Origin: Eubacterium sp. An11
GTDB lineage: Bacteria; Bacillota; Clostridia; Lachnospirales; Lachnospiraceae
NCBI RefSeq assembly: GCF_002161065.1
Contig: NZ_NFLV01000012.1
Location: 1-64,000 of the forward strand
DNA length: 64,000 bases
Reading direction: 5' to 3'
Both the position numbers and the translations under genes were made by a program. The notes beneath the pieces were generated by a model. It saw only the letters and a list, made by a program, of their open reading frames with translations. It had not been told where the DNA came from and did no database searches. This document shows positions 18,333-25,939 of this stretch, piece by piece; within the stretch, counting starts at the first letter, position 1, and every line of letters begins with the position of its first letter.

Positions 18333-18344
18333 ATATCATGATAT
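18333..18344. promoter_or_regulatory. 12-bp palindrome upstream of padR
   Basis: ATATCATGATAT lies 16-27 bp before the padR start. It is a perfect dyad in a very AT-rich stretch. It is a fair candidate for the regulator's own operator, although chance palindromes are common in such DNA. Confidence 0.35.
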
Positions 18345-18406
18345 TATTTTTGATTATATTAAAACGGTATTTTGATAAAATAAATACCTTTTTAAAAAAT
18401 ATATAA

Positions 18407-18435
18407 TTGACAAAATGATATATTTAATATATTAT
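18407..18435 (+). promoter_or_regulatory. Sigma-A promoter of the secreted-protein operon
   Basis: TTGACA (18407-18412), a 17-bp spacer and TATTAT (18430-18435); TATAAT also occurs at 18433-18438. It points towards the 18706 gene and predicts an untranslated leader of about 260 nt, which contains the inverted repeat at 18534-18635. Confidence 0.6.
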
Positions 18436-18533
18436 AATAACAAACAATTATGCAATTAAAAATATATAAAATTATCTGTATTCTTATGTATTGTAATCAG
18501 AGGAATTTTATTAAACGGGAGAGGGTGATTCCA

Positions 18534-18635
18534 TTGTATACATAAAAAATCCTCATAAAACCGAAAGAGCCATTACGGCCATTTACTGCAGCCGGAATTA
18601 TGAGGATAGTGTAATTATAATATAATTATATACAA
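18534..18635. repeat. 102-bp imperfect inverted repeat in the leader
   Basis: The ends TTGTATA (18534-18540) and TATACAA (18629-18635) are inverted copies. Inside them ATCCTCATAA (18549-18558) pairs with TTATGAGGAT (18598-18607), with CCG/CGG further in. It could be a small MITE-like insertion or a folded 5' leader. The rest of the 18318-18705 gap is AT-rich and shows nothing else beyond the palindrome, the promoter and the GGAGAGG ribosome site before 18706. Confidence 0.45.
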
Positions 18636-18705
18636 ATAAATAGTAACGAGGAGAAAATCAAGGCTTTTGTTAAACTTGTACTAAAAAGAATGGAGAGGTA
18701 ATATT

Positions 18706-19131
18706 ATGGATAAAAAATATTCAATAATTGCTGGTGTTGTTTTTTCTTTGATGATAATTGTAGGTGTTACAGTTTCAGTTGATGCACAAACAGTGGGTTA
18801 CCGATACAACTTAAAAGTAGGGGAAAGTGAAACGAATTATGGCGCTACAAAAGCAGGTGGCAGTAAATTTGAAAATAAATTTTATGTGTCACATGAGTTT
18901 ACTGCTGGACCATCTAATAAAGGATTAGAATTTGTGTATCATCCTAGATATAATGGAGCTAAAGTAGGAAAGAATTTGTCATTGAAAAGTCAAGAAATAG
19001 AAGCAAAAGGAAACAAAGAATATTTGTCAGGACAAGCTGTTGCCGGTAGAAAATATAAATTGCGTTGCAAAGCTAAATGCAGTAGTGCTCAGGGAGTTAA
19101 TACTACAGTAACCGGAAGATGGACACCGTAA
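18706..19131 (+). CDS. Small secreted protein (signal peptide, unknown family)
   Basis: 141 aa. Signal peptide: MDKK, a hydrophobic core to about residue 22, then VSVDAQ with a likely cut after VDA. The mature ~113 residues are polar, Gly/Lys/Tyr-rich, predicted mostly beta, with two close cysteines (LRCKAKCSS) and an ending GRWTP. It recalls secreted DUF2712-like proteins that sit beside ABC transporter genes, but that is memory of a pattern, not a match. First gene of a five-gene string. A hairpin just after it may limit read-through, so this protein may be made in excess of the transporter. Confidence 0.65.
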   Translation: MDKKYSIIAGVVFSLMIIVGVTVSVDAQTVGYRYNLKVGESETNYGATKAGGSKFENKFYVSHEFTAGPSNKGLEFVYHPRYNGAKVGKNLSLKSQEIEAKGNKEYLSGQAVAGRKYKLRCKAKCSSAQGVNTTVTGRWTP

Positions 19132-19143
19132 ATAAATTTCACA

Positions 19144-19172
19144 CAGCAGGCGCAAAACAATTGCGCCTGCTG
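19144..19172 (+). terminator. Perfect 12-bp hairpin between secreted protein and lipoprotein
   Basis: CAGCAGGCGCAA (19144-19155) and TTGCGCCTGCTG (19161-19172) pair fully with a 5-nt loop. No T-run follows, and the next gene's AAGGAGG lies 15 bp on. An attenuator or 3'-end protecting stem is likely, a common device after the first gene of peptide operons. Confidence 0.6.
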
Positions 19173-19196
19173 CACGTTAATATTGAAGGAGGTAAT

Positions 19197-20333
19197 ATGA
19201 AAAAATCGATTTTTATTCTGAGTATATTTCTGTGTGCTTCTTTAGTATCTGCTTGTAATCAGGCTGGACAAAAGGAATCGGATCTCTCTGGAAACGGGAC
19301 AGAAAATATACATAAAGTAGCTGCAAATTCAGCGATAAACGAAGATGAGATAGTATTATCTTTGGATGAAAATACACAGGTGAACGCGGAAGTATCGATA
19401 CCGGAATCTTTGCAAAATATGAAAATGAATCTGGTAAAAGCCCATCGTCCAACGATGAAGGAAGAGGATGTCAAAAAGCTTTTTGCCACAGAGATAAATG
19501 TTAATAAAAAAGTGATGGACAAAGGATATAAATCTCGGGAACTGGGGGAATATGATATTGCTTTATTATACGGTAAACAGGGAGAGTTTATGGAAGTTTC
19601 ACCAACCGATATTTATTTTCATACTCCCGATTATGATTTTTATCTGAACTGTCTATTTACAGATCCTGCTATTGAAGGCTATAATCTCTCACGTTTCTCC
19701 CTTACAAAAGAATTACCTTTTGCATCCCGGGAAAATGTATTTCAAGTTATAAAGAATTACTTTGATATGATTGGGGTTAGTATATCGGATGATTATGAAG
19801 CTTATTCCTTAAATCATAAAAAACTTCAAAAAGAGGAGAAACCGATGGACGCTGATGGAAAGATTTTGGAAGAAGATAAAAAGGAAAGCTGGACGAAAAA
19901 AGACGACGCTTATTATTTTATCTTCCATCAAGAGGTAGATGGTGTTCCCATTCGGCAGGTACAGTATGGAGATGGTTTTCAGGGAACTGGTATTGAACAG
20001 ACGGAACTGATGGCTATTTACGGCGCCAGAGGTATGATTGCTTTTCGGGAATATTGGGGATATGTACTGGAAAAAACTACGGAAGGTAAAGAAATCATTT
20101 CTTTGGATCGCGCGCTGGAATCCCTGCAAATGAAATACGATATGTTGCTCACAGAGGACTCCACATTATTTGATGAAATTGCTCTGGAACTGATGCCTGT
20201 ATTTATCAAGGATAATGAATATGAGATTCATCCGATTTGGTCATTTCGGGGACAGATTCAGGTTGAAGGCTGGCAGAGTAGTGATATAGAAATATTGTTT
20301 GATGGATTTAACGGGAAAGAAATCACATCCTAA
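19197..20333 (+). CDS. Lipoprotein of the secreted-protein/ABC operon
   Basis: 378 aa from ATG 19197, behind AAGGAGGTAAT; the frame is open upstream but without a ribosome site. A signal peptide with lipobox VSAC (Cys 20) predicts a lipid-anchored outer-face protein. The mature part is acidic and mixed alpha/beta, with a patch of Lys/Glu (LQKEEKPMDADGKILEED) and a C-terminal EYEIHPIWSF region. No named domain recognised. By context it may bind the secreted protein or its target, in an immunity or sensing role. Confidence 0.7.
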   Translation: MKKSIFILSIFLCASLVSACNQAGQKESDLSGNGTENIHKVAANSAINEDEIVLSLDENTQVNAEVSIPESLQNMKMNLVKAHRPTMKEEDVKKLFATEINVNKKVMDKGYKSRELGEYDIALLYGKQGEFMEVSPTDIYFHTPDYDFYLNCLFTDPAIEGYNLSRFSLTKELPFASRENVFQVIKNYFDMIGVSISDDYEAYSLNHKKLQKEEKPMDADGKILEEDKKESWTKKDDAYYFIFHQEVDGVPIRQVQYGDGFQGTGIEQTELMAIYGARGMIAFREYWGYVLEKTTEGKEIISLDRALESLQMKYDMLLTEDSTLFDEIALELMPVFIKDNEYEIHPIWSFRGQIQVEGWQSSDIEILFDGFNGKEITS

Positions 20334-20373
20334 TTTATATATGCAATAAATTTAACAGACAGGAGATTATATC

Positions 20374-21165
20374 GTGATGAAACTTTTTAATGTTTTGTGG
20401 GCTGATAGCATGCGATGGTTTGGACGTAGGAAAATGTGGGCTGCTATTATTGGAATTGTTGTAGTTGATTATCTTATGCTGGGGCAGGACGCGACGACAA
20501 TTCCTGACTCCTCTGTATTGGACATGGTTTATTTATACACCGATGATCCATTTTTTATTCTTTGTCTTATGTTGTCTGCTGCTGTGATGGGAACTTCTTA
20601 TTGCGATGAAAGAGAAACAGGCTGTTTCTTTTTTTGGATGAAAAGATGTAGCAGGAAAGAATATGTCATTTCAAAGATTATGCATACATTTTTCAGTGCT
20701 TTGTTTATTCTGACTGCCGGAACGTTTATATGGATTTGTAGTATGCGGTTTTTTATGCCCTGGGCCAATCCTCAGGAAGATTTCTTTCATTCCATGACGT
20801 CAAATGGGATGGGAGAACTTTTACTCGGACAGAAGTATTTTCTTTATTTTTTTCTTCATTCTCTTGGATATGGAATGATAGGAGGGATAGTGTCTGCGGC
20901 AACCTTTTTAATCTCTATGATATTAAAAGATAAGATGATGGTGCAGGTTGTGCCAATATTTCTATATTATATCAATACTATTTTCTTTCCGTCGTATTCG
21001 CAACAATGGTATGATTATCGTTTATCAAATATTTTTTGTTTTATTAACAGCAGTATCTCTTCCACAAAATTGCTCTTAGTCAGAGGCGGTGGTGTCTGTA
21101 CGGTTCTGCTTTTCATTTTTGGTACGGTGTCTTATTGGGTATTGGGGAGGAATGGATATGATTAG
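20374..21165 (+). CDS. ABC-2-like membrane protein, first of two
   Basis: 263 aa with about six hydrophobic segments (near residues 20-35, 60-78, 105-130, 150-185, 190-215, 235-255) and a short cytoplasmic stretch CDERETGCFFFWMKRCSRKEYVISK, like the coupling region of ABC-2 permeases. GTG 20374 and ATG 20377 are both possible behind AGGAG. The end overlaps the next gene by 8 bp. Together with the next protein it should form the membrane part of the exporter. Confidence 0.7.
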   Translation: MMKLFNVLWADSMRWFGRRKMWAAIIGIVVVDYLMLGQDATTIPDSSVLDMVYLYTDDPFFILCLMLSAAVMGTSYCDERETGCFFFWMKRCSRKEYVISKIMHTFFSALFILTAGTFIWICSMRFFMPWANPQEDFFHSMTSNGMGELLLGQKYFLYFFLHSLGYGMIGGIVSAATFLISMILKDKMMVQVVPIFLYYINTIFFPSYSQQWYDYRLSNIFCFINSSISSTKLLLVRGGGVCTVLLFIFGTVSYWVLGRNGYD

Positions 21166-21988
21166 AATGACCATACATCTACTTTACTGCCAGTTCAGGC
21201 AATGGCGCGCCAAGAAAAATATATGGGTTTTCTGGATGCTTATTCTACTTCTTGCAGATTTATATCTGCGTCCGACTCGACGGCTCATCAATCTTTTGGG
21301 TGTTTCGCCGGATACGACTGTGTTTCCTCTCATCTGGAACAACACTTTCTTTTTGATGCTGTTTTACTTCGGGGTGATTCTGTATTTCAGTGATGTCCCT
21401 TTTCAGAATACCATGTCACAATTCTTGTTGATCCGATGCGGCAAATACCGGTATGCCTGTTCTCATATCCTTTATATTTTCTGCTCTGGCGTGATCATAT
21501 CAGGATTGTTTTTTCTTATTCAGTGGGCTATGCTTCCGGCTCCGTTTTTTGGAAGCTGGGGAAAGTTCTGGGGAACAGTAGCGCAGACATCAGTTGCGTA
21601 TGAAGTGGGGAGCGGAATTGAATTTCAGTATCATATTTTGTGGGACTTTACCCCGGAGGAAGCACTTGCCATTTCTTTTGTTGTTTCTATTTTACTAAAT
21701 GTACTTAGCGGATTATTTTTATATTTTTGCAGCCTTTTTGGACAGAAAACAACAGGAATGTGCATTGTCGCCGTGTTTGCCGTGTTGCCTCACATTGTGA
21801 GCTGGCTGGATTTCACAACTTTTTATTGGTTTTCTCCGTATTCTTGGCTTTGCCTGGATACTACTATGAAAAATTATAATGGTTCATTACCGTCTTTGTC
21901 CTATGCGTTTCCTATACTGATTTTTCTGAATGTAATTCTGATAGTGGCCATCCTCATTCGGATATGGCTAAAGAAAGATATGGATTGA
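21158..21988 (+). CDS. ABC-2-like membrane protein, second of two
   Basis: 276 aa with about six membrane segments. ATG 21158 is chosen because GGGGAGG (21144-21150) lies 7 bp before it; ATG 21152 is too close. It starts inside the end of the first membrane gene. Between two helices there is a short outward loop with an acidic patch (GIEFQYHILWDFTPEE). It shares layout but little visible sequence with the first membrane protein, so the pair may work as a heterodimer. Confidence 0.7.
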   Translation: MIRMTIHLLYCQFRQWRAKKNIWVFWMLILLLADLYLRPTRRLINLLGVSPDTTVFPLIWNNTFFLMLFYFGVILYFSDVPFQNTMSQFLLIRCGKYRYACSHILYIFCSGVIISGLFFLIQWAMLPAPFFGSWGKFWGTVAQTSVAYEVGSGIEFQYHILWDFTPEEALAISFVVSILLNVLSGLFLYFCSLFGQKTTGMCIVAVFAVLPHIVSWLDFTTFYWFSPYSWLCLDTTMKNYNGSLPSLSYAFPILIFLNVILIVAILIRIWLKKDMD

Positions 21989-22087
21989 TTGGCTGGTGTG
22001 ATGGGAAAAGTGAAAGCCATCAACGTATGGACAATGAAATTTCAACAGATATTGCTCTGTTTAGAGAATAGGAAAGGATAATATTTC

Positions 22088-22729
22088 ATGAAAATAATTG
22101 AAATAGAAAATGTGTCAAAGAGCTTTTCCAATAGGAAAGTTCTTGACGGAGTATCTCTTGCAATAGAAAAGGGAACTATTTGTGGACTCATTGGCAGGAA
22201 TGGTTCGGGGAAAACTGTATTGATGAAATGTATTTGTGGTTTTCTTACTCCGGATTTTGGTAATATCCGCATAAGAGGTCGGGAACAAAATCGAAAACAG
22301 AATGTATCTGGTAATATGGGAATCATCATTGAGTCTCCTGGGTTTCTGGAATATGAATCTGCCTACAGAAATCTTCTTTATCTGGCGCGTTTGCGTGGTC
22401 TGATTGGAAAAAAGGAAGTAAAAGAGGCTATCGAGCAAGTAGGCTTATGCCCTAAAGACCGGAAAAAAGTAAAAAAATATTCTATGGGTATGCGTCAGCG
22501 ACTGGGAATTGCTCAGGCTATTATGGAAAAGCCAGATATCCTGCTTTTGGATGAGCCTATGAATGGGCTTGATGAACAAGGAGTCGCTGATATGAGGAAA
22601 TTGTTTCTTTCTTTGAAAGAAAACGGCGTTACAATTTTACTTGCAAGTCACAATTCAGAAGATATTAATTTTCTTTGCGATAGTGTGTATCGGATAGATG
22701 GGGGTAAGATAAAGTGTGAGGATGAATGA
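22088..22729 (+). CDS. ABC transporter ATP-binding protein
   Basis: 213 aa with all ABC motifs: Walker A GRNGSGKT (about 36-43), signature YSMGMRQR, Walker B ILLLDEP, H-loop LLASH. The signature has SMGMRQ in place of LSGGQ, as is common in lantibiotic-immunity and ABC-2-type ATPases. It powers the two membrane proteins upstream. It starts 99 bp after the second membrane gene, behind GAAAGGATAATA. Last gene before a strong terminator. Confidence 0.88.
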   Translation: MKIIEIENVSKSFSNRKVLDGVSLAIEKGTICGLIGRNGSGKTVLMKCICGFLTPDFGNIRIRGREQNRKQNVSGNMGIIIESPGFLEYESAYRNLLYLARLRGLIGKKEVKEAIEQVGLCPKDRKKVKKYSMGMRQRLGIAQAIMEKPDILLLDEPMNGLDEQGVADMRKLFLSLKENGVTILLASHNSEDINFLCDSVYRIDGGKIKCEDE

Positions 22730-22810
22730 CTTGTGAGAAAGTGTTTTAAAAAGGAGATTGATAAAAAGTAATCATGTTAGTTATAGTATGAAAAATTGTA
22801 TCTAAATATA

Positions 22811-22848
22811 AAGCCAGAAAGCCTAGAATACTTTCTGGCTTTTTCTTT
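22811..22848 (+). terminator. Intrinsic terminator after the ABC operon
   Basis: AAGCCAGAAAG (22811-22821) pairs fully with CTTTCTGGCTT (22831-22841), then TTTCTTT. In the whole 22730-23043 gap this is the only clear signal. A short hydrophobic frame crossing it (from 22796) has no ribosome site and was not accepted as a gene. Confidence 0.85.
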
Positions 22849-23043
22849 GTTAAATTTTGCGATTTTTTATCAGGATAGTTCAAAAACGTGGTCCGCCATC
22901 TATCAAAAACTAATACACGAGCAGAAAAAATTAAATAAAATTTTTCTTTTTTCGATTTTTTTCTGCTTTTTACCTGTTCTCGCTATGAAAGGGAGGATCA
23001 GGTATCTTTTATTACGGCTATATGCAGAGGGGAGGTGATCCCC

Positions 23044-23454
23044 TTGAAATTAAACCGGCGTGAAAAGGAAATCGTGCGAAGAAAATTCTGTGCTTACTGT
23101 ATAAAAGTATTGCGCGGTGAAGTTTTGAACTATCTTGATGAGTTAAAAAAACAACTGGAAAGAGAAATCAGTTTTTCTGACCTTTTACAAAAAGATTGGA
23201 ACCTGCTGTGTTCTTACGATGATTATGAAATAGCAGAAGAGTTTACAGTCATGGGGCAAAAAGTTTTTGTCCATGATGAATGGCTCAGCGAGGCTTTAAA
23301 AAAATTGCCGGCAAAGAAACGAGAAATTATTCTCATGCTTTTCTTTCTGGATATGACGGAACAGGAAATTGCTGCATATTTGAAGTTGGTGCAGAGTACG
23401 ATACATTACCACAAAGATGATTCGTTGAAACGATTAAAAAAATACATGGAGTAA
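23044..23454 (+). CDS. Sigma-70-like factor of ICE type
   Basis: About 136 aa. The C-terminal half is a sigma region 4 helix-turn-helix (ALKKLPAKKREIILMLFFLDMTEQEIAAYL, then STIHYHKDDSLKRLKKYME); the N-terminal half is a shorter region-2-like part. TTG 23044 is preferred because a near-perfect GGGGAGGTGATC (23029-23040) lies just before it; GTG 23035 would sit inside that ribosome site. Factors of this size are standard control genes at the integration end of Firmicute ICEs. It sits 6 bp before the HTH_16-type gene, with which it is likely coexpressed. Confidence 0.75.
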   Translation: MKLNRREKEIVRRKFCAYCIKVLRGEVLNYLDELKKQLEREISFSDLLQKDWNLLCSYDDYEIAEEFTVMGQKVFVHDEWLSEALKKLPAKKREIILMLFFLDMTEQEIAAYLKLVQSTIHYHKDDSLKRLKKYME

Positions 23455-23460
23455 AAGCAT

Positions 23461-23700
23461 ATGAAATCACGAAAGCATAGAGAAATGCCGGAATTTGAAA
23501 CAATTGAGATGGCTATCCAGGGAGATGCCGAGGCAATCAACCGTATTGTTTACTATTTCCAACCGTTCATCAATCAAAAAGCCAAAAGAAAATGTGAAGA
23601 TGAATATGGAAGAACATATTATGTGACTGATGAATATATGAAACGGCGGATGGAAACAAAGTTGATTACAAAAATCCTGGATTTTAAGATTCAGGTCTAA
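23461..23700 (+). CDS. HTH_16-type ICE regulatory protein
   Basis: 79 aa following the HTH_16 pattern of conjugative transposons: AIQGDAEAINRIVYYFQPFINQ, then a YGRTYYVTDEYMKRRMETKLITKIL segment. It pairs with the sigma-like gene just upstream, as in Tn916-like control regions. ATG 23461 is close behind the preceding stop. It probably acts on excision or transfer genes. Confidence 0.75.
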   Translation: MKSRKHREMPEFETIEMAIQGDAEAINRIVYYFQPFINQKAKRKCEDEYGRTYYVTDEYMKRRMETKLITKILDFKIQV

Positions 23701-23702
23701 TT

Positions 23703-23739
23703 AGTAAGCAGAAGCATTCCCTTTCTGCTTCTGCTTACT
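23703..23739 (+). terminator. Strong 14-bp hairpin after the HTH_16-type gene
   Basis: AGTAAGCAGAAGCA (23703-23716) pairs fully with TGCTTCTGCTTACT (23726-23739) over a 9-nt loop. A T-run appears only ~9 bp later (ATTTTTT), so termination may be partial. Confidence 0.7.
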
Positions 23740-23784
23740 GAAGAATATTTTTTGGGGACGCATGTGTATCTTGAGTTATTCTCA

Positions 23785-23807
23785 CTTTGCGACAACATGT
23801 CGCAAAG
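23785..23807. promoter_or_regulatory. 10-bp inverted repeat, TTTGCGACA type
   Basis: CTTTGCGACA (23785-23794) and TGTCGCAAAG (23798-23807) are exact inverted copies around ACA. It stands alone in the gap ahead of the excision/recombination genes. The 3-nt centre fits a protein-binding dyad better than an RNA loop. It may be an operator for a regulator of the recombinase module or a recombination-related site. Confidence 0.5.
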
Positions 23808-23914
23808 CTCACTAATAAAAAGAACGTAAAAAAAACTGCTTAGTAATATCATCAGAGGAATAATTTATATTAGAAAAGGAAAGAATTAGTCATTAAAGGA
23901 AGGAGGGGTATTTT

Positions 23915-24163
23915 ATGGAAAAAATGATTACAGCGACAGTGAATCGTTCTGAATTAAAAGACATTCATGATGTGGTAATTGATACAAAAAAACCATGTCG
24001 GGAAAGGATTAAAGATTTTATTTCACAGATGGGATCTCCGTATTGTTATCTGGATGATGGTGTAGTGGTTGAAATAGGATATGCGAACACACAAGTGAGC
24101 CTGCAGGATCGACTGGTTTCTTATGTGAGTGGAGTAGATCAGGAAATTGGAAATTTAAAGTAA
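23915..24163 (+). CDS. Small DUF6870-like protein
   Basis: 82 aa, acidic, with the pattern HDVVIDTKKPCRERIKDFISQMGSPY and a VVVEIGYANTQVSLQDRLVSYV second half. Small proteins with this pattern (DUF6870-like) commonly lie directly before tandem serine recombinases in Lachnospiraceae elements. ATG 23915 lies behind GGAAGGAGGGG. It could act as a recombination accessory or excision factor; this is inference. Confidence 0.65.
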   Translation: MEKMITATVNRSELKDIHDVVIDTKKPCRERIKDFISQMGSPYCYLDDGVVVEIGYANTQVSLQDRLVSYVSGVDQEIGNLK

Positions 24164-24177
24164 TGTGTAAGAGTATG

Positions 24178-24206
24178 TTGACATGTAGTTTAAAATTCGC
24201 CATAAT
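24178..24206 (+). promoter_or_regulatory. Sigma-A promoter of the recombinase operon
   Basis: TTGACA (24178-24183), 17-bp spacer, CATAAT (24201-24206). It predicts transcription starting near 24213, about 85 nt before the first recombinase start at 24299. The three recombinase genes are packed head to tail behind it. Confidence 0.65.
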
Positions 24207-24298
24207 AAGTATGGTTAATGAGGGCTGCTTTGTCAGCTGCTATGGATAATGTACCGGAAACAAATTTCCTGATGATTTTGGAATTAAGGAGGTTTGTT

Positions 24299-25939
24299 AT
24301 GGTTGCAGATACAATTTTTCATTCTAAATCAGATTTAAATCTTTATGATGCAATGGCTTATTACCGTTTGTCCAAAGAAGATGGAGAAGGGGAGGTCAGT
24401 GACAGCATATCTAATCAACGTAAGCTTATTCATGCTTATATTGAAAATCACCCTAATATTACTTTAATAGAAGAAGCATATGATGATGGATACACAGGGA
24501 CAAATTTTGATCGTCCAGGATTTCAAGCCGTTATTGAAGCAGTGAAATCAGGACGAGTAAACTGTGTTATAGTAAAGGATTTGTCCCGGTTGGGAAGGGA
24601 ATATATAGAAACTGGAAAATATCTGGAAATGATATTCCCTTCCTTTGGAGTACGTTTTATTGCAATCAACGACGATATCGACAGTGAGAAGACAACGACT
24701 GGAGAGGATATCATCATTCCTATAAAAAATATTATGAATGAATCCTATTGCCGTGAATTGTCAAAAAAATTAAGAAATCAATTTCGGATACAGCGAAGCA
24801 AGGGAGAGTATTTAGGAGCGTTTGTTTGCTTTGGATATCACAAATCTTTGAAGGATAAACATAAACTTGTCATTGATGAGTATGCTGCAGAAATAGTACG
24901 AAGTATTTTTTCTATGAAGATAAAGGGATACAGCCAGGCTCAGATTGCAAATTTTTTAAATAAAGAACAGATTTTGCCACCAGCTGAGTATAAGAAAAGC
25001 ATTGGACTAAAATATCAAAGTGGTTTTCAGGGTACTTCCCAGACAGGATGGAGGGCTGTCACGGTCAGTAGAATTCTGAAAAATCCTATTTACATTGGAA
25101 CATTAGTGCAGGGTAAACGTGGTACACCGAATTATAAAATAAAAAAAATGAGGGTGCGCGATGAAAATGAATGGGTCGTTGTTGAACATAATCATCCTCC
25201 TATTATTGATTCATTGATTTTTTCTACCGTGCAAAAACTGATGGAACGAGATACACGTCGATCTCCGTATCGGAATACGGTCCTTCCTTTAGCAGGGACA
25301 TTGTTTTGTCCAGACTGTCATCGTGCGATGCAGCTTAGAAATGTGAAAAGAGGAAATCGAAAATATTATTATTACGTTTGTGCAACATATAAAAATGGAA
25401 AAGGGTGTAGCAGCCATAGCATTGAGCAAAAAAAATTAGAAAATATTGTTCTCCGGACAGTCATCAATCAGATTCAAATGATTGTGGAAATGGATCAGCT
25501 GATACAGAAAATGGATGCACAGATAGCCGTAAATTTTAGGGTAAAAGGTCTTGACATTAAGATTGCAAAAAAGAATGAGGATCTGGACGGTCTGAAAGAA
25601 TACCGTGCAAAGTTATATGAAGCATTGACAGAAGATTTGATAGACCGTGATGAATATAATAAAATGCGTCAGAAATATACCATCCAGATTCAGGAAACAG
25701 AAGAAACTATCCGTAAACTGAATTTGCAGAGAGAGAACATACTGCTAAAACCAGATATGGATCGGAATTGGGTACTGCAATTTGCAAAATATCAGAATAT
25801 GCAGGAATTATCCAGAGAAGCAGTTGTCACGATGATTGACCGTATTTATGTATACGGAAACAGCAGAATTAAGATTGATTTTAACTATAGAGATGAAATT
25901 GCCCGATATCAGAATCTTTTGGATCAGGAGGTAATGTAA
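24299..25939 (+). CDS. Large serine recombinase 1
   Basis: 546 aa from ATG 24299, six bases after a perfect AAGGAGG; upstream in-frame starts lack one. The N-terminal catalytic domain shows YYRLSKEDGEG (nucleophile Ser), GYTGTNFDRPGF and VKDLSRLGRE (catalytic Arg). Then come the recombinase domain (QAQIANFLNKEQILPP), a zinc ribbon (CPDC near CATYKNGKGC) and a C-terminal coiled coil. No defect seen. It should catalyse integration or excision, alone or with its two neighbours. Its stop codon TAA is directly followed by the ATG of recombinase 2. Confidence 0.92.
   Translation: MVADTIFHSKSDLNLYDAMAYYRLSKEDGEGEVSDSISNQRKLIHAYIENHPNITLIEEAYDDGYTGTNFDRPGFQAVIEAVKSGRVNCVIVKDLSRLGREYIETGKYLEMIFPSFGVRFIAINDDIDSEKTTTGEDIIIPIKNIMNESYCRELSKKLRNQFRIQRSKGEYLGAFVCFGYHKSLKDKHKLVIDEYAAEIVRSIFSMKIKGYSQAQIANFLNKEQILPPAEYKKSIGLKYQSGFQGTSQTGWRAVTVSRILKNPIYIGTLVQGKRGTPNYKIKKMRVRDENEWVVVEHNHPPIIDSLIFSTVQKLMERDTRRSPYRNTVLPLAGTLFCPDCHRAMQLRNVKRGNRKYYYYVCATYKNGKGCSSHSIEQKKLENIVLRTVINQIQMIVEMDQLIQKMDAQIAVNFRVKGLDIKIAKKNEDLDGLKEYRAKLYEALTEDLIDRDEYNKMRQKYTIQIQETEETIRKLNLQRENILLKPDMDRNWVLQFAKYQNMQELSREAVVTMIDRIYVYGNSRIKIDFNYRDEIARYQNLLDQEVM

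Noticed and set aside
18706-19131. Lactococcin 972 or lantibiotic precursor
   Set aside because: No double-glycine leader, no lanthionine enzymes and no clear Lcn972 pattern; only a signal peptide and a beta-type mature part can be supported.
22796-23038. Short hydrophobic frame between the ABC ATPase and the sigma-like gene
   Set aside because: It reads straight through a perfect intrinsic terminator and has no ribosome site.
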